Shown: positions 17,316 through 26,086 of the stretch, one piece after another
How positions within the stretch are numbered: position 1 is the first letter of the stretch
Layout: every line of letters begins with the position of its first letter
DNA from: Sandaracinus sp964481145
GTDB taxonomy: Bacteria; Myxococcota_A; Polyangia; Polyangiales; Sandaracinaceae
Length of the DNA: 64,000 bases
Assembly: GCA_964481145.1 (NCBI GenBank)
Contig: CAYZTA010000030.1
Coordinates: 5,327-69,326 of the forward strand
Direction: 5' to 3'
Made by a program: the position numbers and the translations under genes
Notes under the pieces: generated by a model
Seen by the model: the letters and a program-made list of their open reading frames with translations, nothing else
Told to the model about the DNA's origin: nothing
Database searches by the model: none

Positions 17316-17944
17316 CCGCCATCTTCCTTCTTCTGACGACGGCGCCACAACGCACGAACGCCGAGAGCCACGAGAAGAAGCGCCATGAGTGACATCGCTC
17401 CCTTCGAATACGCACTCACGAGCCCAACCATCGTCTCCCAGTTCGCGCCGACGCCGAAACCAACCCCGAGCAAAAGCGCATTCCACAAGAACGCCGAGAG
17501 CCCTCCGTAGAACGCCACGGGAAATGGAGAAAACCCGGCCATGCCCGCGCCCACGAAAAAGAACGAGCGCAGTGCGGGCACGAATCGATTGATCGCGAGA
17601 TATGCAACGCCGTGCTTCCGATATCGAGCGGTGATGGTGGCCATCGCTTTTTCGGAGCGTGGTCCGCGAAGCCAGCCGGGTCTGTGCTCCGGATTGGCCA
17701 TCGCTCGTCCAAACGCATACGCGATCATGCCCCCAACCATCGCCCCGAAGTTCAATGCGACATAGACGAAAAGAACGTTCCAACCAGCGCTCGCCGCGAG
17801 AAAGACGCCGAAGAGCGCAACGGTATCACCGGGAAACGGCGGCACGACGTATTCGACCATCGACGAGAGCGCGAGCACGAGATAGCCGAGCGGCCCCTCC
17901 CCCTCGGCCATCCATCCCATGATCGACTCGGCCCACGCGTCCAC
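17312..17944 (-). CDS. DedA family membrane protein
   Basis: A 210-residue inner-membrane protein of the DedA/SNARE-associated (VTT) family, now associated with lipid scrambling or undecaprenyl-phosphate flipping. Family segments visible are VEYVVPPFPGDTVALFGVFLA near residue 32, the FGRAMAN stretch, YRKHGVAYLAINRFVPALRSFFFVGAGMAGFS with the conserved Arg, and the final TM helix before RRRQKKEDGG. It is coupled by a 4-base overlap to the DUF3634 gene and diverges from the LD-carboxypeptidase gene 49 bases away. A link to cell-wall lipid carrier recycling would fit that neighbour. Confidence 0.9.
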   Translation of the reverse strand: MDAWAESIMGWMAEGEGPLGYLVLALSSMVEYVVPPFPGDTVALFGVFLAASAGWNVLFVYVALNFGAMVGGMIAYAFGRAMANPEHRPGWLRGPRSEKAMATITARYRKHGVAYLAINRFVPALRSFFFVGAGMAGFSPFPVAFYGGLSAFLWNALLLGVGFGVGANWETMVGLVSAYSKGAMSLMALLLVALGVRALWRRRQKKEDGG

Positions 17945-17993
17945 GTGTCGTTCACCCTCCGCAGTGATTCTCGAGTATCAAGGAATCTCGAAA

Positions 17994-18920
17994 ATGCAAT
18001 GGGACACAATGCACAGTTCGCTCATGCCGCCGTTCATCGTTCCTCCGCCGCTCCACGAAGGCGGGCATCTCCGCATCATCGCGCCATCTTCTCCTTTCGA
18101 TCGACACGACTTCGAGCGGGGTGTCGCACGCCTTCGCACGCGCTATCGCGTCACCTTCTCGGAAGATATCGATGCGCGGCACGGCTTTCTCGCTGGGAGT
18201 GATGCACGGCGCCGCAACGAGCTCGAAGACGCGATCGAAGATCCAGACGTCGATGTGATCGTCGCGGCACGCGGTGGCTACGGCGCCATGCGAGTCGCGG
18301 AGCAACTCCAGCCCGAACACGTCGCTGCCCATCCCAAGCTGCTCGTTGGACTGAGCGATATCACCGCCTTGCACGCACTCTGGGCACGCGCCCGTGTGGC
18401 ATCGATGCATGCCTCGATGATCAACGCGTTGGGTCAGGTCTCGGATGTGGCGTTCTCGCGATGGTGCGCCGCGCTCGAAGGCGCTCCTGCCGTTCCTCTC
18501 GAAGGTCTCGACGCCCTCGGACAGGCTCGAGGGGTCGCGACAGGGCCGCTTCTGGGCGGCAACCTGGCGCTTCTCGCGGCCATGGTCGGAACTCCCCTCG
18601 CACCACCCCTCGAGGGCGCCATCCTCTTCCTCGAAGACGTGGGCGAGGCGCCCTATCGACTCGACCGGATGCTCACACAGCTGCGACTCTCGGGCGCACT
18701 CGACGGGATCGCCGGAATTCTCCTCGGAACGTTCACCCAATGCGATTCCGTTCGCGATGGAATCCGCGCGATCTCCGTGTTGGAGGAGCGTTTGACACCA
18801 CTCGATGTCCCAATTCTTGCCGGAATACCCTCAGGACATGGCCCTGAGCCGCTCGAGCTGCGCATGGGAATGCCGACAAAGATCGATGCAGATCGCGGGG
18901 TTGTGACCTTTCCTCGCTGA
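17994..18920 (+). CDS. LD-carboxypeptidase (peptidase S66)
   Basis: A 308-residue muropeptide LD-carboxypeptidase that trims the terminal D-Ala from tetrapeptides in cell-wall recycling, normally cytosolic. The nucleophile Ser 121 sits in LVGLSDITALH, and RGGYGAMRV just before it is typical. GILLGTFTQC and the C-terminal catalytic segment GIPSGHGPEPLELRMG supply the Glu/His parts of the Ser-His-Glu triad. ATG 17994 has AAGGA 9 bases upstream; ATG 18024 would also give a complete domain. The gene is divergent from dedA. No murein transporter gene is adjacent. Confidence 0.9.
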   Translation: MQWDTMHSSLMPPFIVPPPLHEGGHLRIIAPSSPFDRHDFERGVARLRTRYRVTFSEDIDARHGFLAGSDARRRNELEDAIEDPDVDVIVAARGGYGAMRVAEQLQPEHVAAHPKLLVGLSDITALHALWARARVASMHASMINALGQVSDVAFSRWCAALEGAPAVPLEGLDALGQARGVATGPLLGGNLALLAAMVGTPLAPPLEGAILFLEDVGEAPYRLDRMLTQLRLSGALDGIAGILLGTFTQCDSVRDGIRAISVLEERLTPLDVPILAGIPSGHGPEPLELRMGMPTKIDADRGVVTFPR

Positions 18921-19000
18921 TGCTTTGGCATCTCGGGTCTCAAGGGCGTAGTCTTCCTGGCTCACGCTCCGTTGGTTCATTCCCATGAGGTGCTTCCGCC

Positions 19001-20587
19001 ATGGATCGGGATTTCTCGCTCGCGAAGTACGATATCACCGTCAACAACATCATTCGCAACGCACCGCCGGCGCAGCTCTACGAGCTCGCCCTCCGCAATG
19101 AAGCGGGTACGGCGATTTCATCGACGGGCGCGCTCATCGCGATGTCGGGTGAAAAGACCGGTCGCAGCCCCAAAGACAAACGCATCGTCGAGGAGCCGAG
19201 CTCTTCTGGGAATATCTGGTGGGGTGAAGTCAACATCAAGCTCGACCCTCACGTGTTCGCGGTCAATCACGAACGCGCGACCGATTATCTGAACACGCAC
19301 GACACCGTGTACGTGGTCGATGGGTACGCTGGATGGGACGCGCGTTATCGCCAAAAGATCCGTGTGATCTGCTCACGCGCATACCACGCGCTCTTCATGC
19401 ACAACATGCTGATCCGACCGACCGAGGCGGAGCTCGCCGCGTTCGGTGAGCCAGATTACGTCATCCTCAATGCCGGTCAGTTCTCGGCCAACCGTTATAC
19501 GAGCGGCATGACGAGCAAGACCAGCGTCGCGCTCAACTTCGAGAAGAAAGAATTCGTCATTCTCGGCACCGAATACGCCGGCGAAATGAAGAAGGGCGTC
19601 TTCACGATCATGAACTACCTGATGCCGCTCCAGGGTCAGCTCTCGATGCACTGCTCGGCCAACGAAGGCACCGATGGAAACGTCAGCATCTTCTTCGGCC
19701 TCTCCGGCACCGGAAAAACAACGCTCTCGGCCGATCCGCGACGCGCGCTCATCGGCGACGACGAACACGTGTGGACCGATACTGGAGTCTTCAACATCGA
19801 AGGTGGCTGCTATGCGAAGGCCATCAACCTGAGCGCCGAACAAGAGCCGGAGATTTTCGGAGCCATTCGCTTCGGCTCAGTGCTCGAAAACGTGGTGTAC
19901 GATCCCACCACGCGACAAGTCGACTACAACGACGTTTCGATCACTGAAAATACGCGCTGCGCCTATCCGGTCGAGTTCATCGACAACGCGAAGATCCCGT
20001 GTCTGGGCAATCATCCAAACCACGTGATCATGCTGACCGCCGATGCGTTCGGGGTGCTGCCGCCGGTCGCGAAGCTCACGCCCGAGCAGGCGATGTATCA
20101 CTTCATCAGCGGCTACACCGCCAAGGTCGCTGGCACGGAAGTCGGTGTAAAAGAGCCGAGCCCGACCTTCTCTGCGTGTTTCGGAGGCCCCTTTCTCGTA
20201 TGGCATCCGACGAAATACGCCGAGCTCCTCGCGGACAAGCTGAAGAAGACGGGCGCGCAAACATGGCTCGTCAACACCGGATGGACGGGAGGCAGCTACG
20301 GTGTCGGCAAACGCATGTCGCTCAAGCACACGCGTGCGATCATCGACGCGATCCACGACGGCTCGCTCGCCAAAGCAAACACCGCGACGGATTCGGTCTT
20401 CGGCTTTCAAGTGCCGACTGAATGCCCCAACGTGCCGAGCGAGATTTTGACGCCGCGCAACACGTGGGCCGATAAGGCCGCTTACGACACGACCCAGAAA
20501 AAGCTCGCGAAGTTCTTCGCAGACAACTTCAAAAAGTACGAGTCGCAGGCCAGCGAGGCGATCCGCTCCGCTGGACCCAAGCTGTGA
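19001..20587 (+). CDS. pckA: phosphoenolpyruvate carboxykinase (ATP)
   Basis: A 528-residue ATP-dependent PEP carboxykinase converting oxaloacetate and ATP to PEP and CO2, the entry to gluconeogenesis. The P-loop (GLSGTGKTTLS, about residues 232-242) is followed by the metal-binding DDEHVWTD. Other family segments are GEKTGRSPKDKRIV near residue 50, the substrate-binding GTEYAGEMKKGVFTIMNYLMP, ENTRCAYPVEFI and NTGWTGGSYGVGKRM. Length matches the bacterial ATP-type family. With complex II upstream it links TCA intermediates to sugar synthesis. The SirB1-like gene starts 22 bases later. Confidence 0.97.
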   Translation: MDRDFSLAKYDITVNNIIRNAPPAQLYELALRNEAGTAISSTGALIAMSGEKTGRSPKDKRIVEEPSSSGNIWWGEVNIKLDPHVFAVNHERATDYLNTHDTVYVVDGYAGWDARYRQKIRVICSRAYHALFMHNMLIRPTEAELAAFGEPDYVILNAGQFSANRYTSGMTSKTSVALNFEKKEFVILGTEYAGEMKKGVFTIMNYLMPLQGQLSMHCSANEGTDGNVSIFFGLSGTGKTTLSADPRRALIGDDEHVWTDTGVFNIEGGCYAKAINLSAEQEPEIFGAIRFGSVLENVVYDPTTRQVDYNDVSITENTRCAYPVEFIDNAKIPCLGNHPNHVIMLTADAFGVLPPVAKLTPEQAMYHFISGYTAKVAGTEVGVKEPSPTFSACFGGPFLVWHPTKYAELLADKLKKTGAQTWLVNTGWTGGSYGVGKRMSLKHTRAIIDAIHDGSLAKANTATDSVFGFQVPTECPNVPSEILTPRNTWADKAAYDTTQKKLAKFFADNFKKYESQASEAIRSAGPKL

Positions 20588-20609
20588 AGGCCGCTGGAGA
20601 GTCCACTCC

Positions 20610-21446
20610 ATGATCTGGGCGAGCACCTTGTCAGCTGCACTTCTCGACCAGGAGACGCCGGTCGAGGTGCTCGCGCTCCATATCGCAAAAGATGAATATC
20701 CGGGGCTCTCGGTCGATGTGTGGCTCGAGAAGATCGATGAGCTCGCGTCCCCGATGCGCATCCACGCGATGCTTGGAAAGACGGGCCTCTCGGGGCTCGA
20801 CCCGAAGGATCAGGCCGAAGCACTTCGTCGGTTCGTTTACGAAGAGCTCGGTTTTCACGGCAACGAACGGGACTATTACGACCCGCGAAATAGCTATTTG
20901 TGCGATGTCATCGAGCGGCGAACGGGCATCCCGATCACGTTGGCCATCGTCCTCATGGCGATCGGTCGTCGCGCAGGAATCCAAGTCGAAGGGATCGGTC
21001 TGCCAGGTCATTTCCTGACGCGTATCGGAGGAGAAGGCGGCGTCTACGTCGATCCCTTCTTCGAAGGGCGAGTGGTTGGGGATGGTGCGCTCGAACGCTT
21101 GGCCGCGCGCTTTCTCGGCACGCCCGCGCGACTTTTACCAGAGCACTTGCACGTCGTCAGCGCGCGGTCCCTCGTCGTTCGAATGCTGGTGAACCTCAAG
21201 CACGCACATGAGCGGCGCCTCGATCATTCGCGGGCCTTGGTCGTGAGCGACCGCTTGGTGGACCTGACCGAGTCTTCGACGTTCCGGCGTGATCGAGGCC
21301 TCCATGCGCTTGCACTGGGCGCGTCGGTTGCCGCGATCGAGGACCTCGAAGCCTATTTGAACGCCCGAAACGCGCCTCCCGACGAGCTCGTCGTCAAGCG
21401 TGCCCTCGCACGCGCGCGCGCCGGAATGGATATCGGGCCGTCGTGA
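20610..21446 (+). CDS. SirB1 family protein (transglutaminase-like/TPR)
   Basis: A 278-residue member of the SirB1 family (COG2912), cytosolic. It has the transglutaminase-like core LRRFVYEELGFHGNERDYYDPRNSYLCDVIERRTGIPITLAIV (quoted in part: DPRNSYLCDVIERRTGIPI) and GIGLPGHFLTRI ... YVDPFFEG, followed by a TPR-like C-terminal part that closes with IEDLEAYLNARNAPPD. Family members lie next to peptide-release factor or sirohaem genes in some bacteria; their role is not known. It follows pckA closely. Its last codons overlap the GTG of a small Cys-rich gene. Confidence 0.85.
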   Translation: MIWASTLSAALLDQETPVEVLALHIAKDEYPGLSVDVWLEKIDELASPMRIHAMLGKTGLSGLDPKDQAEALRRFVYEELGFHGNERDYYDPRNSYLCDVIERRTGIPITLAIVLMAIGRRAGIQVEGIGLPGHFLTRIGGEGGVYVDPFFEGRVVGDGALERLAARFLGTPARLLPEHLHVVSARSLVVRMLVNLKHAHERRLDHSRALVVSDRLVDLTESSTFRRDRGLHALALGASVAAIEDLEAYLNARNAPPDELVVKRALARARAGMDIGPS

Positions 21447-21667
21447 GCAAACGAAGTTGGACCGCGCGCTTGACGGTGGGCTCATTGCGCGGAAACCCGC
21501 AAGGCCACACACCGAAGCGAGCAAGCCCACCGGCCGAGCGAATGCGAACCCACCTGCCGATGCTTCCGATGGATCGCGTCGAGTCGAAACCAGCACGACC
21601 TTCCTGTTGCCGTTCGGGATGCGCTGGCTGTCCATTCGGACAAGCCATGCGCGCGCGAAGCATTTGA
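21443..21667 (+). CDS. small protein with CCxxGCxxCPFG motif
   Basis: A 74-residue protein starting at GTG 21443, which overlaps the TGA of the SirB1-like gene (GTGA). Residues 51-60 or so read CCRSGCAGCPFG, a four-Cys cluster like those of DUF5522 and the oxidoreductase-like (PF09791) small domains, preceded by RTHLPMLPMDRVESKPARPS. The remainder is basic. Coupling to the upstream gene and the compact Cys motif argue that it is real, although it is short. Metal binding is plausible; function unknown. A 116-residue ORF in another frame (21,400-21,750) is the competitor and looks less protein-like. Confidence 0.5.
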   Translation: MSKRSWTARLTVGSLRGNPQGHTPKRASPPAERMRTHLPMLPMDRVESKPARPSCCRSGCAGCPFGQAMRARSI

Positions 21668-21762
21668 TCGAGCCGAACGCGGCACGTCCCCGAAGGCCCC
21701 GCGGTCAGACATGGGTCTATCGCTTACGCAACGCAGTCATCCGAGGATGAACATCGGTCTGG

Positions 21763-21791
21763 CAACGAGCGCTCGATTCCGGCGCTCGTTG
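21763..21791. repeat. 10-bp inverted repeat upstream of acyl-CoA oxidase
   Basis: CAACGAGCGC (21763-21772) and GCGCTCGTTG (21782-21791) are perfect complements around a 9-base loop. It ends 16 bases before the ATG at 21808. It could be a terminator for the pckA-side transcript without a T tract, an operator, or a translational control hairpin. Confidence 0.55.
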
Positions 21792-21807
21792 TGCTTAGGT
21801 CACTCGC

Positions 21808-24105
21808 ATGAACGACCGGCTGGCGCTCCTCGCAGATCCACAACTTCGCGGCTTTCTCCCGCTTCTCTACGTGGCGTGGGCCGATGGAGATCTCGAGCAG
21901 GAGCAGCGCGCTGCCATCCGCGCTCGCCTCGATGCCGAACCCTGGTTGCGACCAGCCGCGAGGAACGCCGTTGAACATTGGCTCGAGCCCACACGCCCAC
22001 CCAACGCACGTGAACTCGCAGCGGTTCGTCTCTCCCTAAAGCAAGCGGTCGGCACGTTGGAGGCCGGGGCCCGTCGCTCGCTCGCCTCGATGGCCGAAGC
22101 GCTCGCGACTGACGAGCGGGAGAAGTCGGCGAAGGCGGCCGCGGAGATCGCTGCGCTCTTGGCGCTCGATTCACTCGAGCCGTCGGCCCAAGGACTCGCA
22201 CCCGCAGAGGAGGTGTCGTTTCCTTCGATCGCGCTCGACGTCGTGGCGATCACGCGAGCGCTCGACGGAGAATACGCGGAGACGCGCGCGCTCATCCGCG
22301 AGTTCTCGAGTGACCCCACACGGCGCGCCTACGGCCTCGAGCGCGATCCGTATCGTGCATTGGTTCGACGCTGGCTCACCGAGCTCGCAACGCGGGGCGT
22401 GGGATCGCTCGCGTTTCCCGGCGTGACGACCGACGTGACGGATCTGCGCCCGTTCATGGTGGCGTTCGAAACGCTCGCGCACGGCGATCTCTCGCTCGTG
22501 GTGAAGATGGGTGTGCAGTTCGGGCTCTTCGGCGGCAGCGTCTTCCATCTCGGCACCGAACGGCACCACGCCATGCTTTCCGAAATCGCATCGTTCGCGT
22601 TGCCGGGATGCTTTGCGATGAGCGAAGTCGGTCACGGTTCGAACGTGTCCGATCTCGAAACGGTCGCCCGCTACGAGCACGAGACGCGCGAGCTCGTGAT
22701 CCACACGCCGCGCGAATCGGCGCGCAAAGAATGGATTGGCGGCGCCGCGCACGATGCGCGCATGGCGACTGTGTTCGTGCAGCTCGAGGTCGCGGGAGAG
22801 CATCACGGTGTGCACGCCGTGCTCGTTCCGATCCGCGACGAATCGGGACGCGACATGCCTGGCGTTCGCACCGGCGACACCGGGATGAAGATGGGACTCC
22901 ACGGCGTCGACAATGGGCGCCTCTGGTTCGATCACGTTCGCGTGCCCGTCTCGAACCTCCTCGACCGTTTCGCGCGCATCGACGAAGACGGTCGATACGA
23001 AAGTCCGATCGCGAGCCCGAGCAAGCGCTTCTTCACGATGCTCGGTACGTTGATCGGCGGACGGATTTGCGTGGGAAGCGCAGGCGTCGCTGTGGCCGAG
23101 ACCGCGCTTGCGATCGCGGTGCGCTACGCCACGGAGCGACGCCAGTTCGGTCCAGGTGGGGGACGAGAACTTCCACTGCTCTCCTATCCGACACATCAGC
23201 GCCGGCTTCTGCCGGCGCTCGCGACCACATATGTGTTGCGGTTCGCGTTCGAACGACTGCGTGATCGTTACACCGACCTGCAACGTACGAACGAACCCGA
23301 CACGCGTGAGCTCGAAGCCGAGGTCGCAGGGCTCAAAGCGATCGCCACATGGCATGCGGTCGACACCGTGCAGCAATGTCGCGAAGCGTGTGGCGGCCAG
23401 GGCTACCTCGCAGTGAACCGCATTCCGGATCTCAGGGTCGACGTCGACGTGTTCACGACGTTCGAAGGAGACAACATCGTCTTGCTCCAACTCGTCGCCA
23501 AGAGCTTGCTCACGCGCTTTGGCAAGCGTCTCGAGGACGGCGGCATCGGCGCAATGCTCCGCATGCTCGGCTCGATCGCGGCGACGGCCGCGCGCGAGAA
23601 GAATCCGATCGCGCGGCGCGAGACGGACCGCAAGCATCTGCGCGATCGATCCTTCCACATGGCTGCGCTCTCGTACCGGGTGCATACGACGGTGCGCGCC
23701 GCGGCGCTCCGGATGCGCAAGCGATTGGCAGCCAAGAAAAGCGCGGACGACGCGATGCTAGAGCTCCAGGAACATTTCATTGGTGCCGCGCGGGCGTACG
23801 TCGATCACCGCGCGATGGAGCTCTTCGAGGAATCGATGACGCGCATCGAGGATGAGAGCGTGAAAGCGTGGCTGGCGAAGCTAGGCGACCTTCATGCACT
23901 CTGCCGCCTCGAACGCGAGATGAGCTGGTATCTGGAGGACGGCTACATCGATCCGATCAAGGCGAAAGCGATTCGCAAAGAGGTCGAGGCGCTCCAACGG
24001 GAGCTCGCGCCCGCGGCGCGTTCTCTCGTCGATGCGTTCGCCATCCCCGACGCGTGCCTCGCCGCGCCGATTGCGTTCTTCGACCCTGCCCATCCACCGA
24101 TCTGA
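21808..24105 (+). CDS. acyl-CoA oxidase/dehydrogenase with N-terminal TerB-like extension
   Basis: A 765-residue flavoenzyme for the first step of fatty-acid beta-oxidation. The acyl-CoA oxidase core runs from about residue 140: MVAFETLAHGDLSLVVKMGVQFGLFG, CFAMSEVGHGSNVSDLET (FAD/substrate site), YATERRQFGPGG, EACGGQGYL and VFTTFEGDNIVLLQLVAK, which includes the oxidase-type catalytic Glu region. The C-terminal part matches the ACOX domain. The first ~130 residues are unusual: LLYVAWADGDLEQEQRAAIRARL resembles a TerB/DjlA-like helical module. Whether it uses O2 or an electron-transfer flavoprotein cannot be told. No other beta-oxidation gene is adjacent. The start ATG lies 16 bases after a strong inverted repeat. 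Confidence 0.87.
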   Translation: MNDRLALLADPQLRGFLPLLYVAWADGDLEQEQRAAIRARLDAEPWLRPAARNAVEHWLEPTRPPNARELAAVRLSLKQAVGTLEAGARRSLASMAEALATDEREKSAKAAAEIAALLALDSLEPSAQGLAPAEEVSFPSIALDVVAITRALDGEYAETRALIREFSSDPTRRAYGLERDPYRALVRRWLTELATRGVGSLAFPGVTTDVTDLRPFMVAFETLAHGDLSLVVKMGVQFGLFGGSVFHLGTERHHAMLSEIASFALPGCFAMSEVGHGSNVSDLETVARYEHETRELVIHTPRESARKEWIGGAAHDARMATVFVQLEVAGEHHGVHAVLVPIRDESGRDMPGVRTGDTGMKMGLHGVDNGRLWFDHVRVPVSNLLDRFARIDEDGRYESPIASPSKRFFTMLGTLIGGRICVGSAGVAVAETALAIAVRYATERRQFGPGGGRELPLLSYPTHQRRLLPALATTYVLRFAFERLRDRYTDLQRTNEPDTRELEAEVAGLKAIATWHAVDTVQQCREACGGQGYLAVNRIPDLRVDVDVFTTFEGDNIVLLQLVAKSLLTRFGKRLEDGGIGAMLRMLGSIAATAAREKNPIARRETDRKHLRDRSFHMAALSYRVHTTVRAAALRMRKRLAAKKSADDAMLELQEHFIGAARAYVDHRAMELFEESMTRIEDESVKAWLAKLGDLHALCRLEREMSWYLEDGYIDPIKAKAIRKEVEALQRELAPAARSLVDAFAIPDACLAAPIAFFDPAHPPI

Positions 24106-24127
24106 TCGGCAGGTGAGCGCGATACGA

Positions 24128-24826
24128 TCAAACACGGCGAGATGAAGTCATGTTGGCAGAAGGCTTCTTCGCGGTCGTCTTGCCATTGCGCGTCTTGCCG
24201 TTACGCGCAGCGCGATACGCATCTGCATCGATGGGTTGCCCTTCGGCCCAACGAAGCATCGTCGGTACGACGACGCCACTCCAACGGCGGCTCAAGCGAA
24301 GCTCGAGAAACTCGCGATAAAGCGCGGCGAAAAGGTCTTCGATTTCACGCGCCATCTTCATGCGCTCATAAAAAGATGAATCGTCGTCTTCGTCGTCTTC
24401 CGCCGAACGCGCCTTCTTGGGTCGTCGCGAACGACCCGCGATCTCGTCGACGAGATCTCCCATCACGATATCCCCCTCGCCACCGAGCTCGGTCTGCAAC
24501 TTGAGGCCGCGCATGGCGAACGTCTCACCAGCGAGCGCGAGGCTCGTTTCGTGTTCGTTCCACGCGATACGAAGCCCTGCGCTCTCGGGCAACTGGCCAC
24601 GAAGCAGCGCTTCCTTCGCCTGACGTCCGAGACCAGGCAGTGCAGCTGTGACATTCGTGCTCTCCGTTTCAGCGGAGATGACGAGCTTCTTCTCGATCCA
24701 AAGACCGAACGAACCATGTTCGCGGGTCGCGAGCGTGCCCTCGAAGAGCTCTGATTCCATCCATAAGAGAAGCAAGAACTCGCGTCCAACGAAGCGCCTC
24801 TTCTCGATCAAGTCCGCGAGCTGCAT
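24128..24826 (-). CDS. hypothetical protein paired with RdgC-like gene
   Basis: A 232-residue protein whose ATG overlaps the stop of the RdgC-like gene by one base (TGATG), so the two are made together. It begins MQLADLIEKRRFVGREFLLLLWMESELFEG and contains ELGGEGDIVMGDLV, an acidic run (AEDDEDDDS), the helix EIEDLFAALYREFLELRLS and a Lys/Arg-rich tail (NGKTRNGKTTAKKPS). I do not recognise a named domain. I recall similar neighbours of RdgC-like genes in myxobacteria, but this needs a search. A partner in DNA binding or recombination control is the natural inference. Confidence 0.65.
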   Translation of the reverse strand: MQLADLIEKRRFVGREFLLLLWMESELFEGTLATREHGSFGLWIEKKLVISAETESTNVTAALPGLGRQAKEALLRGQLPESAGLRIAWNEHETSLALAGETFAMRGLKLQTELGGEGDIVMGDLVDEIAGRSRRPKKARSAEDDEDDDSSFYERMKMAREIEDLFAALYREFLELRLSRRWSGVVVPTMLRWAEGQPIDADAYRAARNGKTRNGKTTAKKPSANMTSSRRV

Positions 24827-25476
24827 CAGCGCCCTCCCCTTTGTTCGTCGTACGTTGCGAGCGTCGTGGGCTCGAGCGCTTCCCACGCCCGCGCTTCTTC
24901 TTCACCGAGCCCGAGCCGTTCACCGAGCGTATAGGGCGACTCCGCGATGAGCTCGATCCCGAAGGTGTGTTGAAAAAGTTCGAGCATCGCGAGTGTCGTG
25001 CTCTCGGCATGAGTAAAGAACCGCACCACCCCCTCTTCGAGGGACCACGTGAGGTCGACGACGCGCGTCGTGGGCACGAGTTTTTTTCGCAGCTCACGAA
25101 TCACGACCTCTTTGATCTCGGCGCGTTCTCGTCGCCCCAGCCGCTCACGCCCTTTCCTTTGGAGATACACGGCTTCGGCCTGACGTAGTTTGGTACGCAG
25201 AAGCGGCCCAGGAATCGCCCATCGATCGGTGCGAAAGCCGAGATTCAAATAGCCATCGAGATAAATGCGTTCACGTGGCAGCGAAAGATCGACCGCGTCG
25301 CCCATCGCACACCACCCCGAGCGTTCGCTCTCGGGCTCTTCGGGAACGAGCGGACGCATCGCGTGGTGCAGGATTTTTTCGTGCGATTTATCGAGAAAAT
25401 CGCGTGGAAGTACGCTCGTCCCAGAGAGGGAAACGAAGAAGCGCGCATAGCTGAGAGAACCCGAGAGAGCCGACAT
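24826..25476 (-). CDS. RdgC-like recombination-associated protein
   Basis: A 216-residue protein reminiscent of the RdgC family, ring-shaped DNA-binding proteins that restrain RecA. Features consistent with this are the start MSALSGSLSYARFFVSL, the central GYLNLGFRTDRWAIPGPLL, the helical AEIKEVVIRELRKKLVPTTRVVDLTW and LEEGVVRFFTHAEST...ELFQHTFGIELIAESPYT. It is shorter than E. coli RdgC (about 300 residues), so this would be a divergent version. ATG 25476 removes a spurious N-terminal extension; no strong ribosome site is visible. It is coupled to the gene at 24128-24826. Confidence 0.6.
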   Translation of the reverse strand: MSALSGSLSYARFFVSLSGTSVLPRDFLDKSHEKILHHAMRPLVPEEPESERSGWCAMGDAVDLSLPRERIYLDGYLNLGFRTDRWAIPGPLLRTKLRQAEAVYLQRKGRERLGRRERAEIKEVVIRELRKKLVPTTRVVDLTWSLEEGVVRFFTHAESTTLAMLELFQHTFGIELIAESPYTLGERLGLGEEEARAWEALEPTTLATYDEQRGGR

Positions 25477-25543
25477 CGCACGCGGGTTTACTCGATTCGA
25501 GAAATCTGCGCACGAAAGGTGCACACGAGTCTCTGTCGATGCT

Positions 25544-25954
25544 CTATGGCTTCACCCGTGATGCACGGAACTGCGCCTCGAGAGCGCCGACGAGCGCTCC
25601 CGCGAACAACGCACCAAAGCCGAACGCAAGGCCACGCGGGTCCAAATAAAACAAGGCAAAGATGGCGCACACGAAGATGGTGATGCTTTTGACGACGAAC
25701 AAAAGAGTCCAGCGCGTGCGGGCGCCATCTTCGCTCGTCGCGATGCGTCGCCCGATATACGCCGAAAGGAGCCATTCGAGGCTCGCGAGTCCGCCGCTCA
25801 CCGCGGCGCCAAGCGCGGCAGATCTGCCCCATCGGACGTCCGCAATGAAGACGAAGACGAGGGCGAAGCCGATCACCCAACGCGAGATGATTCTGATCGC
25901 GTGAAACACCGACGAATCTATTTCTGCGCTCTCGCCATTCATGTTCTCATTCAT
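25544..25954 (-). CDS. integral membrane protein, AtpI-like
   Basis: A 136-residue membrane protein with four predicted helices: ISRWVIGFALVFVFIADV, AALGAAVSGGLASLEWLLSAYI, WTLLFVVKSITIFVCAIFAL and LAFGFGALFAGALVGALEA. Size, helix pattern and the basic residues between helices recall ATP synthase subunit I/AtpI-like proteins, but no atp gene is nearby, so the family is uncertain. Start is ambiguous between ATG 25954, ATG 25942 and a TTG at 25978; none has a strong ribosome site. Its 5' end overlaps no confident gene on the other strand. Confidence 0.6.
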   Translation of the reverse strand: MNENMNGESAEIDSSVFHAIRIISRWVIGFALVFVFIADVRWGRSAALGAAVSGGLASLEWLLSAYIGRRIATSEDGARTRWTLLFVVKSITIFVCAIFALFYLDPRGLAFGFGALFAGALVGALEAQFRASRVKP

Positions 25955-26086
25955 CGGCCCGCATCCCCATTCGGGCAACTCACCAGGAACGCGCTCCGAT
26001 CAATGCGACTCTGGTTCGTTCTCGATTCTTCTCGCAGTGAACGCTCGAGATGGGCCCGAACCACTCTCGAGACAAGCGATGCTACG

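Noticed and set aside
22171..23685. 504-codon minus-strand ORF
   Set aside because: It lies entirely antisense to the acyl-CoA oxidase and reads as Arg/His-rich low-sense protein; the plus-strand product has clear family motifs.
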